Assembly: GCF_021952865.1 (NCBI RefSeq)
Contig: NZ_CP040792.1
Location: 2,480,001-2,544,000 of the forward strand
From: Clavibacter californiensis
GTDB taxonomy: Bacteria; Actinomycetota; Actinomycetes; Actinomycetales; Microbacteriaceae
DNA: 64,000 nt
Direction: 5' to 3'
Shown here in pieces: positions 15,937 to 24,041 of this stretch (positions are counted from its first letter, which is position 1; each line of letters starts with the position of its first letter). The translations under genes and the position numbers were made by a program. The notes under the pieces were generated by a model. That model made no database searches, was not told the DNA's origin, and saw nothing but the letters and a program-made list of their open reading frames with translations.

Positions 15937-17229
15937 TCAGCGCGTGGCGGCGGCCCGGCGCCGACGCGCGAGCACGACCGCGCGCCCGACGACCCCGACC
16001 AGCAGCACGCCGACCCCCACGGCGATGGACGCGCCCGGCAGCGTCGCCACGAGCACCAGGCAGCCCACGACGCCGAGCACCTGCAGCGCCCGCGGGTACC
16101 GGCGGTCGGCGCGCTCCTGCGTGAAGGCCGCCGCGTTCGCGACCACGTAGTACAGCAGCACGCCGAAGGACGAGAAGCCGACGACGCCACGGAGGTCCAC
16201 CGTGAGGACCAGCGCGACGACGACGACGGCCACCGCGATCTCGGCCCGCTGCGGCACCCGGTACCGCGGGTGCACGACGGCGAGCGCGCGCGGCAGGTCG
16301 CCCTCGCGCGCCATCGCGAGCGACGTGCGCCCGATGCCCGCGAGCAGCGCCAGCAGCGCGCCGAGGCACGCGGCCGCCGCGCCCACGCCCACCACCGGCA
16401 CCGCCCACGCCCAGCCCGCGTCGCGCATGACGTCGGCGAGCGGCGCGGTGGATCCGCCGAGCCGCGCCTCCCCGAGCACCCCGAGCAGCGTCACGGCCAC
16501 GAGCGCGTAGACGACGAGCGCGCCACCGAGCGCGAGGAGGATCGCGCGCGGGATGGTGCGGGCCGGATCCCGCACCTCCTCCCCCATGGTCGCGATGCGC
16601 GCGTAGCCCGCGAAGGCGAAGAACAGCAGCCCGGCCGACTGGAGGACGCCGTAGGGCGTCGTGTCGACGACTCCCGCGATCGGGCCGGCGGCCGCGGTCG
16701 GCCCGCCTGCGACGAGGCCCGCCACGAGCACGAGGGCGATCACCGCGAGGACCACCGTGATGATCACGCGGGCGAGCCGGGCCGTGCGGGTCACGCCGAG
16801 GCAGCCGACCACCGCGAGGGCGACGACGGCGAGCGCGGCGACGGGCCGCTGCCACGCCGCGGGCACCGCGTACGCGGCGAACGTGAGGGCCATGGCGGCG
16901 CAGCTCGCGGTCTTGCCGATGACGAACGACCAGCCCGCGAGGAAGCCCGGCCACTCCCCGAGCCGCTCGCGGCCGTAGAGGTAGGAGCCGCCGGACGACG
17001 GGTAGCGGGCCGCGAGCTGCGCGGACGCCGTCGCGTTGCAGAACGCGACGACCGCCGCGATCGCGAGGCCGACCAGGAGGCCGCCGCCGGCCGCGCGGGC
17101 GGCGGACGGCATGACCGCGAATATCCCGGCGCCGATCATCGCTCCGAGACCGAGGACGGTGGCGTCGAGCAGGCCCAGGCGGCGGGCGAGGCCGGGCTGG
17201 GCGGGGGCGGCGGACGCGGCGGCGGTCAT
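15937..17229 (-). CDS. APC-superfamily amino acid/amine permease
   Basis: A 430-residue integral membrane transporter with about 12 hydrophobic segments. The N-terminal motif GLLDATVLGLGAMIGAGIFAVMP (about 19-41) is the classic APC substrate-binding TM1 (GxGIF). Further blocks typical of the family are YPSSGGSYLYGRERLG and FFAFAGYARIATMGEEVRDPARTIPRAI. Substrate cannot be read from sequence. Its ATG overlaps the TGA of the XdhC-like gene (ATGA at 17226-17229), so the two are translated together. It is convergent with the fused Fe-S/Mo gene. Possible role in import of a nitrogenous substrate for the neighbouring enzymes. Confidence 0.85.
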   Translation of the reverse strand: MTAAASAAPAQPGLARRLGLLDATVLGLGAMIGAGIFAVMPSAARAAGGGLLVGLAIAAVVAFCNATASAQLAARYPSSGGSYLYGRERLGEWPGFLAGWSFVIGKTASCAAMALTFAAYAVPAAWQRPVAALAVVALAVVGCLGVTRTARLARVIITVVLAVIALVLVAGLVAGGPTAAAGPIAGVVDTTPYGVLQSAGLLFFAFAGYARIATMGEEVRDPARTIPRAILLALGGALVVYALVAVTLLGVLGEARLGGSTAPLADVMRDAGWAWAVPVVGVGAAAACLGALLALLAGIGRTSLAMAREGDLPRALAVVHPRYRVPQRAEIAVAVVVVALVLTVDLRGVVGFSSFGVLLYYVVANAAAFTQERADRRYPRALQVLGVVGCLVLVATLPGASIAVGVGVLLVGVVGRAVVLARRRRAAATR

Positions 17230-18332
17230 GCGCTCTCCTTGTGGATCGGTCCCGTGGTCGTCGTCAGCGGCGCGCCCGCGGTGCCGGCGCGCGCCGCGAG
17301 CACCTCCGCGAGGATCGACACCGCCGTCTCCTCGGGCGTCGACGCGCCGATGTCGAGGCCGATGGGTGAGCGCAGCCGCGCGAGCTCGGCCGCCGTCACG
17401 CCCTCCTCCACGAGCAGCGCCCTCCGGCGCGCGTCGGTGGCGCGGGATCCCATGGCGCCGACGAACGCGACCGGCAGACGCAGCGCGGCGACGAGCAGCG
17501 GCACGTCGAAGCGGTCGTCGTGGGTGAGCACGCAGATCACGGTGCGGCCGTCGACATCGGTGCGTGCGAGGTACTCGTCGGGCCACTCGGCGACGACCTC
17601 GTGCGCCGACGGGAAGCGCGCGCGGGTCGCGAAGGCCGGACGTGCGTCGCACACCGTGACCCGGTAGCCGAGGAGCGCGGCCGCGTCGGCGAGGGCCGCG
17701 GAGAAGTCGACGGCGCCGAAGACGATCAGGCGAGGTGGCGGCGCGGCCACGAGGTGCAGGACGCGCAGCGGCCCGTCGGCGCAGTCGACCTCCGTCGTGC
17801 CCGAGCGGCCGGCGGCGAGGCGGGCGGCGAGCTCGGCGCGGATCCGGCGGGCGGGGTCGGCGCCCACGGCCGCGTCCACCGCGGCGTCGGGGGCGCTCGT
17901 GATCCACGCGCCGACGGCCGGGCCGTCCAGCACGAGCGCGAGCGACGCGGCACGGCCGGCGCGCGCATCTTCCAGCGCGGCGCGCACCACGGCCGGGATC
18001 GGCGACCGCGCGTCGCCCGCCGGGGCGACCGCGACGACGACCACGCCGATCCGCCCGCCGCAGGTGAGCCCCACCTGGAACGCGTCATCGTCGCTGACCC
18101 CGAAGGACGTGAGCGCGGGCACCCCGTCGTCGAGCACGCCGTGGGCCACCTCGACGACGGCTCCCTCGACGCAGCCGCCGGAGACGGATCCGATGACGCG
18201 GCCCCGGTCGTCGACGGCCATCGCCGTGCCCGCCGTGCGCGGGGCGCTGCCGAGCACGTCCGTGACGCACGCGACGGCGAGGCGACGGCCGTCGGCGAGG
18301 GCGTCGAGCACCTCCGCGGCGATCTCGAGCAC
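17226..18332 (-). CDS. xdhC: XdhC-family molybdenum cofactor insertion factor
   Basis: A 368-residue XdhC/CoxI protein. The N-terminal XdhC part contains CVTDVLGSAPRTAGTAMAVDDRGRVIGSVSGGCVEGAVVE (about 24-63). The C-terminal Rossmann part contains LIVFGAVDFSAALADAAALLGYRVTVCDARPAFATRARFPSA, VICVLTHDDRFDVPLL and VGAMGSRATDARRR. The family binds molybdenum cofactor and delivers its sulfurated form to xanthine dehydrogenase. GTG 18332 is chosen because GGAGGTG lies just upstream and the XdhC domain begins at residue 1; earlier in-frame sequence is unlike the family. It is co-translated with the permease and faces the enzyme genes it presumably matures. Confidence 0.88.
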   Translation of the reverse strand: MLEIAAEVLDALADGRRLAVACVTDVLGSAPRTAGTAMAVDDRGRVIGSVSGGCVEGAVVEVAHGVLDDGVPALTSFGVSDDDAFQVGLTCGGRIGVVVVAVAPAGDARSPIPAVVRAALEDARAGRAASLALVLDGPAVGAWITSAPDAAVDAAVGADPARRIRAELAARLAAGRSGTTEVDCADGPLRVLHLVAAPPPRLIVFGAVDFSAALADAAALLGYRVTVCDARPAFATRARFPSAHEVVAEWPDEYLARTDVDGRTVICVLTHDDRFDVPLLVAALRLPVAFVGAMGSRATDARRRALLVEEGVTAAELARLRSPIGLDIGASTPEETAVSILAEVLAARAGTAGAPLTTTTGPIHKESA

Positions 18333-18444
18333 GGCACCTCCGGGACGGGAGCGCCGACGGGCGGGCGCTGAGCGGGACGGGGAGGGCGGCGACCGGATGG
18401 ATCGGGATGGTACCGCCCGCGTCAAGCCTCGCACGGCCCCTGCG

Positions 18445-18450
18445 TAGGGT
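18445..18450 (+). promoter_or_regulatory. -10 element (TAGGGT)
   Basis: TAGGGT upstream of the tandem membrane gene pair; transcription would start near 18457, about 63 bases before ATG 18520. Confidence 0.4.
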
Positions 18451-18519
18451 GGGACGCGGATGCCGGGGGGATCCTCCCTCAGGCGACGCGCGCGCATCCG
18501 CCGCGCTCGAGGAGGCCGC

Positions 18520-19149
18520 ATGACTCCGACCGCACCCGACAGCCCGCAGCCGCTGTTCCGGCGGATCCGCCGCGCGTGGGCCGACGCGCCCGCGGTCGTG
18601 CAGGTGCTCACCGTCGCGGTGATCTACTTCGGCTTCCTGACCCTCATCGACTTCGCCGGGTGGAACGATGTCGGCTTCGCGCTGCTCCTCCGTGCCGGCC
18701 TCGCGCTCGTGTTCGGCGTGCTGATGATCGGATCGCGGCGCATCCGGGGCCGACGCTGGGCCCGCACCCCCAGCTGGGTCGAGGTGTCTGAGGCCGCCGA
18801 GGACAGGGAGCTCCCGGCGGGCGCGGACCTCGGCGCCTGGGTCGCGGCGCTGGAGCGCCGCCGCTCGGAGATCCGGCAGGAGGCGTGGCTCGTGCCGATC
18901 GGGCTGGTCGTCGTCGTGGCCCTGACGTTCCTCAACGGGGCGAGCGGTGACCGGGCCGTCGCCGGACTGGTGTTCCTGGCGGTCTTCGTGACCTGGGGGA
19001 TGTCGAACATCGTCTCGCGCGGTCGCCGCCGTGACGGGGTGGACGCCCTCCTCATCTCGCTGCAAGAGCAGGTGCGCGCGGACGACGTCCGACGCACCGA
19101 GTGGGCGCCGCCCGCCCCCGACGACCGGATTCCCCCGGCTGCTGGATGA
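18520..19149 (+). CDS. Membrane protein of unknown function, copy 1 of a tandem pair
   Basis: A 209-residue protein with four predicted membrane helices in two pairs (about residues 27-75 and 122-165). They are separated by a soluble segment SWVEVSEAAEDRELPAGADLGAWVAALERRRSEIRQEA, and the tail is charged. SD GGAGG precedes ATG 18520; an ATG at 18460 in the same frame would add an unlikely Arg-rich leader. The next gene has the same layout and similar motifs, so the pair arose by duplication. I do not recognise a named family. Confidence 0.7.
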   Translation: MTPTAPDSPQPLFRRIRRAWADAPAVVQVLTVAVIYFGFLTLIDFAGWNDVGFALLLRAGLALVFGVLMIGSRRIRGRRWARTPSWVEVSEAAEDRELPAGADLGAWVAALERRRSEIRQEAWLVPIGLVVVVALTFLNGASGDRAVAGLVFLAVFVTWGMSNIVSRGRRRDGVDALLISLQEQVRADDVRRTEWAPPAPDDRIPPAAG

Positions 19150-19198
19150 TGTGCAGAGCGCGCGACGACCGGCCGTGCGACCGATCCGGGGAGCGAGC

Positions 19199-19864
19199 AT
19201 GACGCCGACGAACGGCACCGCGCCTTCGACGCACGGCCGATGGCGGCGCGCCCGCCGCTGGCTCGCCGAGGCGCCCGCGGCGGTCCCTGCGATGGGCGTC
19301 GCACTGGCGTGGTCAGGGATCCTGATCTACTCGCGGGTCGGGCTCGGCCATGAGGCGGACGTCGACCGGATCGTGGCGACGCTCACGGTCGGCGTGGTCG
19401 TCGGGCTGATCCTCACGTTCGCCATCTCCCGCCGGCGCCGCGGCACCCCGTCCCGGATGCGCTGGATCGACGTCTCCGAGGCGATCGACGACGGGCGGCT
19501 CCCCGCGGACGCCGACGCCGACTCGTGGCGGTTCTCGCTGCTCCGCCGCCGCGAGGTCCGCGAAGCGCTCGGAGGACCGTGGGCGGTGCTGATCGCGGCG
19601 GTCGCGCTCGTCGGCACGGTCGCCGTGGGCGTGCTCGGCGGGCCGCCCCTCGCCTGGACCCTGCCCGCGGTGGTCGCCGTCGCCGTGGCGGGCATGGCCG
19701 TCACCAGGCGCCGACGGATCGCGCAGATCGACGCGCTCCTGCAGCCGCTGCTCGACGCGGATGCGCCGGAGAGCATCGACCGGGCCGACAGCGTGGGGCG
19801 CACGGACGACGCCGGACCCGACCCGGCCCCCACCGCGGGACCGGCCGGGCGGCCCCCGACCTGA
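19199..19864 (+). CDS. Membrane protein of unknown function, copy 2 of a tandem pair
   Basis: A 221-residue paralogue of the preceding gene. It has the same MTPT start, the same two-plus-two membrane helix layout, and the matching central segment RWIDVSEAIDDGRLPADADADSWRFSLLRRREVREAL, followed by RRRRIAQIDALLQPLL against RGRRRDGVDALLISLQ in copy 1. SD GGGGAG is about five bases upstream of ATG 19199. The 49-base gap suggests one operon. The tail is Asp/Pro-rich. Function unknown. Confidence 0.7.
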   Translation: MTPTNGTAPSTHGRWRRARRWLAEAPAAVPAMGVALAWSGILIYSRVGLGHEADVDRIVATLTVGVVVGLILTFAISRRRRGTPSRMRWIDVSEAIDDGRLPADADADSWRFSLLRRREVREALGGPWAVLIAAVALVGTVAVGVLGGPPLAWTLPAVVAVAVAGMAVTRRRRIAQIDALLQPLLDADAPESIDRADSVGRTDDAGPDPAPTAGPAGRPPT

Positions 19865-19897
19865 CGACGCCGAGAAGGGTCACCGCTTCCTGAGCGC

Positions 19898-19914
19898 CGC
19901 CGCGCCTCGCGGCG
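19898..19914 (+). terminator. Short hairpin after the tandem membrane genes
   Basis: CGCCGCG-CCT-CGCGGCG, a perfect seven-pair stem with a three-base loop, lies 34 bases after the stop at 19864. The rest of the 212-base gap to the guanine deaminase gene shows no riboswitch or other recognisable element. Confidence 0.4.
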
Positions 19915-20076
19915 TGTCGGAGCGCGCGTCCCGTCCCGCGGTCGACGATCGACCGGGCTCCCGATCCCGCGCGATGCTACGGCGCGCCGTCGCAGGATCC
20001 GGCCCTCCGCGTGATGCCCTCGGGCTCCCGCCGTCCAGCACCGCCGCGCACCAGCCGAGCGAACGGATCCCCTCGC

Positions 20077-21531
20077 ATGAGCGAACCCCGGACCACCGAC
20101 CACCCCGCATCGCCCACGACGGACTCCCGCCGCGCCGTCCACCGCGGCCACGTCCTCCACATCACGGGGTCCCCGCGCGTCCAGGACGCCCGCCGCCACC
20201 TCGTCTCCGTGCCCGACGGCGCGCTCGCGGTCGACGACGACGGCCGCATCGCCTGGGTCGGCCCGTTCCGCGAGCTGCCCGCCGCCTTCGGGGACGCGCC
20301 CGTGCACGGCGACGCCTCCGACTTCCTGATCCCCGGCTTCGTCGACGCGCACGTGCACTTCCCCCAGACGTACACGACGAGCGCCCACGGCGGCGGCCAG
20401 CTCCTCGAGTGGCTCGACTCGTGCGTGTTCCCGTCCGAGGCGCGACTCGCGGACGAGGGCTTCGCGCGCATGATCGCCGCGGACTTCACGCGCCGCCGCA
20501 TCATGGCGGGTACGACGAGCGCGCTCGTGTTCGGATCCGCGTTCCCGCACGCCCAGGACGCCCTGTTCGAGGCCTCCCGCGACGCGGGGCTCCGGCTGGT
20601 GAGCGGCCGCGGGATCCAGACGGTCGGCTCCGGCCCCGCGACCCCGCTCCTCACCTCGGAGGAGGACGCGATCGCGCTCTCCTGCGCCGAGATCGACCGC
20701 TGGCACGCCGTCGACACGGGCGACGCGACGACGGCGACGCTCCAGGTCGCGATCGTGCCGCGGTTCAGCCTGTCGGTGACGCCCACGACGCTGCGCGGAC
20801 TCGGCGAGCTGTACGACGTGGCGCGCGGCGAGGGCGTCCACTTCCACTCGCACCTCAACGAGAACGACCGGCCGGGCACGGGCGAGATCGCCGCCGTCCG
20901 CGAGGTCTTCGGCACCGACACCTACCTCGACACCTACGACGGGCTCTTCCTGCCCGGATCGGAGCGCGGCGGATCCAGCCTCCTCGGCCGCCGCAGCGTG
21001 TTCGCCCACGCGGTGCACTGCCAGGACTCCGAGCTCGCGCGCCTCGCCGAGACGGGCAGCAGCATCGCGCACTGCCCGACGTCGCAGCAGTTCCTCGGGA
21101 GCGGCACCATGCCGTGGCGGCGCACGGTGGCGTCGGGCGTGAACGTGGCGATCGGATCCGACGTGGGCGCCGGCGACGAGTGGCTCATCTCCCGCGTGCT
21201 CAACGACGCGTTCAAGGTGCACCTCTCCGAGCCGGGTGAGGCGGGCGTGGAGATCGACGCCGCCGAGCTCCTCTTCACCGGCACGCTCGCCGGCGCCCGC
21301 GCCCTCGACATGGAGGAGCGCTACGGCAACCTCGACGTGGGCAAGGACGCCGACTTCCTGACGATCACACCGGACCGCTGGGAGCCTCTCGCCCTCACGC
21401 TCGCCCACGGGATCCGCGCGGACGACGACGCGCGCGCCACCGACCAGATCCTGTTCACCCTGCTGATGGGGCTGCGCGAGCCGGCCATCGCGGGCGTGCA
21501 CGTGCAGGGGCGGCGGGTGTCGGCGGGTTGA
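20077..21531 (+). CDS. guaD: Guanine deaminase
   Basis: A 484-residue amidohydrolase-superfamily enzyme that would convert guanine to xanthine and ammonia. Zinc ligands are visible as PGFVDAHVHFPQT (HxH, about residue 90), HSHLNEN, the His in FAHAVHC, and the Asp in GSDVGAGDE. The guanine-deaminase-specific phrase GFVDAHVHFPQTYTTSAHG and the later HCPTSQQFLGSG agree with the bacterial GuaD family. Length fits. ATG 20077 places the protein at MSEPRTTDHP; ribosome site is weak. Its product, xanthine, is a natural substrate for the xanthine-dehydrogenase-like enzyme at 12127-15914, which supports a purine catabolic role for the whole region. Confidence 0.87.
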   Translation: MSEPRTTDHPASPTTDSRRAVHRGHVLHITGSPRVQDARRHLVSVPDGALAVDDDGRIAWVGPFRELPAAFGDAPVHGDASDFLIPGFVDAHVHFPQTYTTSAHGGGQLLEWLDSCVFPSEARLADEGFARMIAADFTRRRIMAGTTSALVFGSAFPHAQDALFEASRDAGLRLVSGRGIQTVGSGPATPLLTSEEDAIALSCAEIDRWHAVDTGDATTATLQVAIVPRFSLSVTPTTLRGLGELYDVARGEGVHFHSHLNENDRPGTGEIAAVREVFGTDTYLDTYDGLFLPGSERGGSSLLGRRSVFAHAVHCQDSELARLAETGSSIAHCPTSQQFLGSGTMPWRRTVASGVNVAIGSDVGAGDEWLISRVLNDAFKVHLSEPGEAGVEIDAAELLFTGTLAGARALDMEERYGNLDVGKDADFLTITPDRWEPLALTLAHGIRADDDARATDQILFTLLMGLREPAIAGVHVQGRRVSAG

Positions 21532-21544
21532 CGTGGACGGCCCT

Positions 21545-22345
21545 TCAGTCGGTCCGGTGGTCCCGCTCGCGCCCCTCCAGCAGTCGCAGCCGCACGCGGT
21601 GCGCCACGACGACGAGGGCGAGCCACGCGAGCGCCAGCAGCCATCCGGCGATCACGTCGGTGAGCCAGTGGTGGCCGAGGTAGACGCGGCTGAGGCTCAC
21701 GGAGGCGGCGAACGCGATGGTGATCACGTAGGTGAGCACGCGCGTCGCCCGCCGCATCTGCCGGAGCACCAGCAGGTACGCGACGATCGCGGCGACGACG
21801 CTCGCGTTGAGGGTGTGGCCGGACGGGAACGACGGCGACGTCTCGTAGGGCGGCACGGCGTCGGCGCGCGGCGGGCGGTCGCGGCCGACGAGCTCCTTGC
21901 CGACCTCCGTCATGAGCAGGGATCCGGCGCCCGCGGTGAGCCCGAGGACGACCGGCACCCACTGGCGCCGATGGATCGCGATGGCGACGATCACCGCGAC
22001 GCCCACGATCGGCACGGCGTAGACGCCCGCGGCCTCGGTGAAGACGGTGACGGCGGTGTCGAGCGACGGCGAGCGGACGTCCATGGCCAGGTGCATCGCG
22101 GGCTCGTCGAGGAGCGCGACGCTGTCGTCGTCGACGACCGCGACGTAGAGGCGCGCGAACAGGCTCGACGCGGCGGTGATGACGAGGAGGCCCAGGATCA
22201 GGAACGCGGCGAAGGTCCCGGTCGGGCCGACGCGGGTGGCGACGCCCGTCGCCGCCCGGGCGGCGCGGCCGGGAGGGCGGGTGCGATCGGGGCGGCGGCG
22301 CGGCGGCAGGCGGTCGCGGGTGGAGGAGGCGATCCCGTCGGGCAT
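21545..22345 (-). CDS. PAP2-family membrane phosphatase
   Basis: A 266-residue integral membrane phosphatase. The three PAP2 signatures are intact and in order: KELVGRDRP (Kx6RP), SFPSGH (PSGH) and SRVYLGHHWLTD (SRx5HxxxD). About six membrane helices flank them. The family dephosphorylates lipid phosphates such as phosphatidate or undecaprenyl pyrophosphate, with the active site outside. ATG 22345 begins a 40-residue Arg/Pro-rich cytosolic leader; GTG 22405 in frame is an alternative. It lies 75 bases downstream of the small membrane gene on the same strand, probably one transcript. Confidence 0.85.
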   Translation of the reverse strand: MPDGIASSTRDRLPPRRRPDRTRPPGRAARAATGVATRVGPTGTFAAFLILGLLVITAASSLFARLYVAVVDDDSVALLDEPAMHLAMDVRSPSLDTAVTVFTEAAGVYAVPIVGVAVIVAIAIHRRQWVPVVLGLTAGAGSLLMTEVGKELVGRDRPPRADAVPPYETSPSFPSGHTLNASVVAAIVAYLLVLRQMRRATRVLTYVITIAFAASVSLSRVYLGHHWLTDVIAGWLLALAWLALVVVAHRVRLRLLEGRERDHRTD

Positions 22346-22419
22346 CGGGCGGTCGGACGCGGTCGCTGATCCGCCTGCGGGCGCGGCGGCGCGACGGTCG
22401 TGCACGGGGTCGCGCCGGG

Positions 22420-22788
22420 TCAGCCGTGGACCAGGGCGGAGGACGGCACGCGGTCGCGACGGCGGACGGCGGACGCGATGAGGCCGGCCGTGCCCGCGAT
22501 GAGCCCGATGACGAACGTCGCGACGGCGCCGATGACGCCCATGAGCACGATCCCGAAGGCGCCGGCGCCCACGTCGGGCTGCCCGACGACGTCCCGCGTC
22601 GCCCACGCGGCGAGCACGGCCAGACCCAGGGCGAGGACGAGCGCGACGATGGTGGTCCCGACGAGGTACCAGCCCCAGCCGGCGCCGCGGGCCTTCGCCA
22701 CGGCGAGGACGACGCCGGCGAGGATCACGAGCACCGGCACGCCGAGCGTCAGGGTGAGGGCGAGCGCGAACGCGGTGTCGGGATCCAT
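22420..22788 (-). CDS. Small four-helix membrane protein
   Basis: A 122-residue protein with three to four hydrophobic helices (about residues 8-30, 41-63 and 72-108) and a short polar C-terminus. No family recognised. The leaderless -10 box TACGCT lies exactly six bases before the ATG. It is divergent from the MocA-like gene, whose own leaderless promoter faces the other way within the 76-base gap. It is probably co-transcribed with the PAP2 phosphatase. Confidence 0.65.
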   Translation of the reverse strand: MDPDTAFALALTLTLGVPVLVILAGVVLAVAKARGAGWGWYLVGTTIVALVLALGLAVLAAWATRDVVGQPDVGAGAFGIVLMGVIGAVATFVIGLIAGTAGLIASAVRRRDRVPSSALVHG

Positions 22789-22794
22789 GGATCG

Positions 22795-22800
22795 AGCGTA
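22795..22800 (-). promoter_or_regulatory. -10 element of a leaderless promoter
   Basis: Minus-strand TACGCT followed by CGATCC and ATG 22788. Confidence 0.45.
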
Positions 22801-22852
22801 GGCCGCGCGGCCGGGCGCTGCGAGGGCGCGACGAGCGCGGAGGGCGCGCTCC

Positions 22853-22858
22853 TAGCAT
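22853..22858 (+). promoter_or_regulatory. -10 element of a leaderless promoter
   Basis: TAGCAT followed by GGGCGG and ATG 22865. Confidence 0.55.
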
Positions 22859-22864
22859 GGGCGG

Positions 22865-23488
22865 ATGGCGGGATCACGTGGCGCGGACGACGACGGGCGG
22901 GCGGCCCTCCGGATCGCGGGCGTCGTGCTGGCCGCCGGCGCGGGCACCCGGTTCGGCGGCCCCAAGGCGCTCGCGACGCATCCCGACGGCACGCCGTGGC
23001 TCGCGACCGCGGTCCGCGCGCTGGCCGACGCCGGCTGCTCCCCCGTGCTCGTGGTGCTCGGCGCATCCGCCGACGAGGCCGCGGCGCTGCTCGGCACGCT
23101 CCCCGAGGCCGACCACGCCGTCGTCGTCCGCGCCGACGACTGGGCCGACGGCATGTCCGCCTCCCTGCGCGCGGCTCTCCGGGCCGCCGCGGCCGTGGAT
23201 CCGCCGCCCGTCGCCCTGGCCGTCGTGCCGGTCGACGTGCCCGACCTCGACGCGGCCACGATGCGCCGCGTGGTCGACAGGGCACCGGTGGATCCGTCGA
23301 CCCTCCGCCAGGCCGTCTTCCGCGGCCGGCCCGGGCACCCGGCGCTGATCGGCCGCGACCATTGGGCGACGCTCGCCGCCGCCGTGCGGGGTGATGCGGG
23401 CGCGCGCGCCTACCTGGCCGCGCACGGCGCGCTCCCCGTGGAGGCCGCCGACGTGAGCTCGGGAGAGGACGTCGACCGGTGTCCCTGA
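22865..23488 (+). CDS. MobA/MocA-like molybdenum cofactor nucleotidyltransferase
   Basis: A 207-residue NTP transferase. The N-terminal signature GVVLAAGAGTRFGGPKAL (about 19-36) is the nucleotide-binding loop of the MobA/MocA family. PVDVPDLDAATMRR supplies the metal-binding Asp region, and GRPGHPALIGRDHW is typical of MocA-like proteins. MocA adds CMP to molybdopterin to give the cytosine form of the cofactor, used by many xanthine-oxidase-family enzymes. This makes it a natural helper for the molybdoenzyme at 13035. A GlmU- or IspD-like role is less likely given length and context. The leaderless start is well supported. Confidence 0.78.
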   Translation: MAGSRGADDDGRAALRIAGVVLAAGAGTRFGGPKALATHPDGTPWLATAVRALADAGCSPVLVVLGASADEAAALLGTLPEADHAVVVRADDWADGMSASLRAALRAAAAVDPPPVALAVVPVDVPDLDAATMRRVVDRAPVDPSTLRQAVFRGRPGHPALIGRDHWATLAAAVRGDAGARAYLAAHGALPVEAADVSSGEDVDRCP

Positions 23489-23507
23489 CGCGGCGACGGG
23501 ATGCGCC

Positions 23508-24041
23508 TCAGCGCGCGATCGCCTCCTCGAGCGCGTGCCAGGCGAGCAGCGCGCACGTGCCGCGGAGCGGGTAGCGGCCGGAGTCGGCGAGGGCGAGCGC
23601 GTCGCCGAGCCGGTCCTCCGCGCCGGGCCGGAGCTCGTGGGAGCGGATCAGCGCGCGCAGCTCGACGACGAGGGCCTGTGCCTCCGCGGCCGTCCGGCCC
23701 TCCACCAGCTCGGCGAGCATGGACGCCGACGCCTGGGAGACCGTGCAGCCGCGGCCGTGCCAGCGGACGGCGATGCGCTCGGCGGGATCCACGACCGCAG
23801 CCGCGTCGACGGCCGTGCGCGCGGGATCCCCCGCGAGCACGCGCAGGTCGACCACGTCGCCGCAGGTCGCGTTCCGCTGCTCGGAGGTCCCGAGCACGAC
23901 GCCGACCGCGGGCGTCGCCGCGTCGGGCTCCGCGACGAACCGCCCGGGCGCCGACGCGGCCCGCAGCGCAGCATCGCTGCCGACGCGCCGCCGGGCGTGG
24001 TCTGCGATGAGCGCCGACGCGATCTGCCGGTCCAGCGTCAT
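23508..24041 (-). CDS. SufU/IscU-like iron-sulfur cluster scaffold
   Basis: A 177-residue NifU-N/SufU-type protein. The three conserved cysteines and aspartate are present: NATCGD (Cys plus Asp, about residues 58-62), HGRGCTVSQASASM (Cys) and GTCALLAWHALE (Cys). This is the zinc or Fe-S ligand set of SufU. The spacing between the first two is longer than usual because of an AGDPARTAVDAAAVVDPAE insertion. No other suf gene is nearby, so this is probably a paralogue or divergent copy rather than part of the main operon. Its ATG overlaps the stop of the upstream ORF for gamma-glutamyltransferase (ATGA at 24038-24041) in a way that puts this gene first and the transferase second in translation order. 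Confidence 0.78.
   Translation of the reverse strand: MTLDRQIASALIADHARRRVGSDAALRAASAPGRFVAEPDAATPAVGVVLGTSEQRNATCGDVVDLRVLAGDPARTAVDAAAVVDPAERIAVRWHGRGCTVSQASASMLAELVEGRTAAEAQALVVELRALIRSHELRPGAEDRLGDALALADSGRYPLRGTCALLAWHALEEAIAR

Noticed and set aside
12801-16190. Long minus-strand frame antisense to the molybdenum enzyme
   Set aside because: The plus strand carries all Fe-S and Mo motifs; the antisense translation shows none.
19865-20076. Purine riboswitch upstream of guanine deaminase
   Set aside because: No purine aptamer core or three-way junction can be found; only short GC inverted repeats are present.
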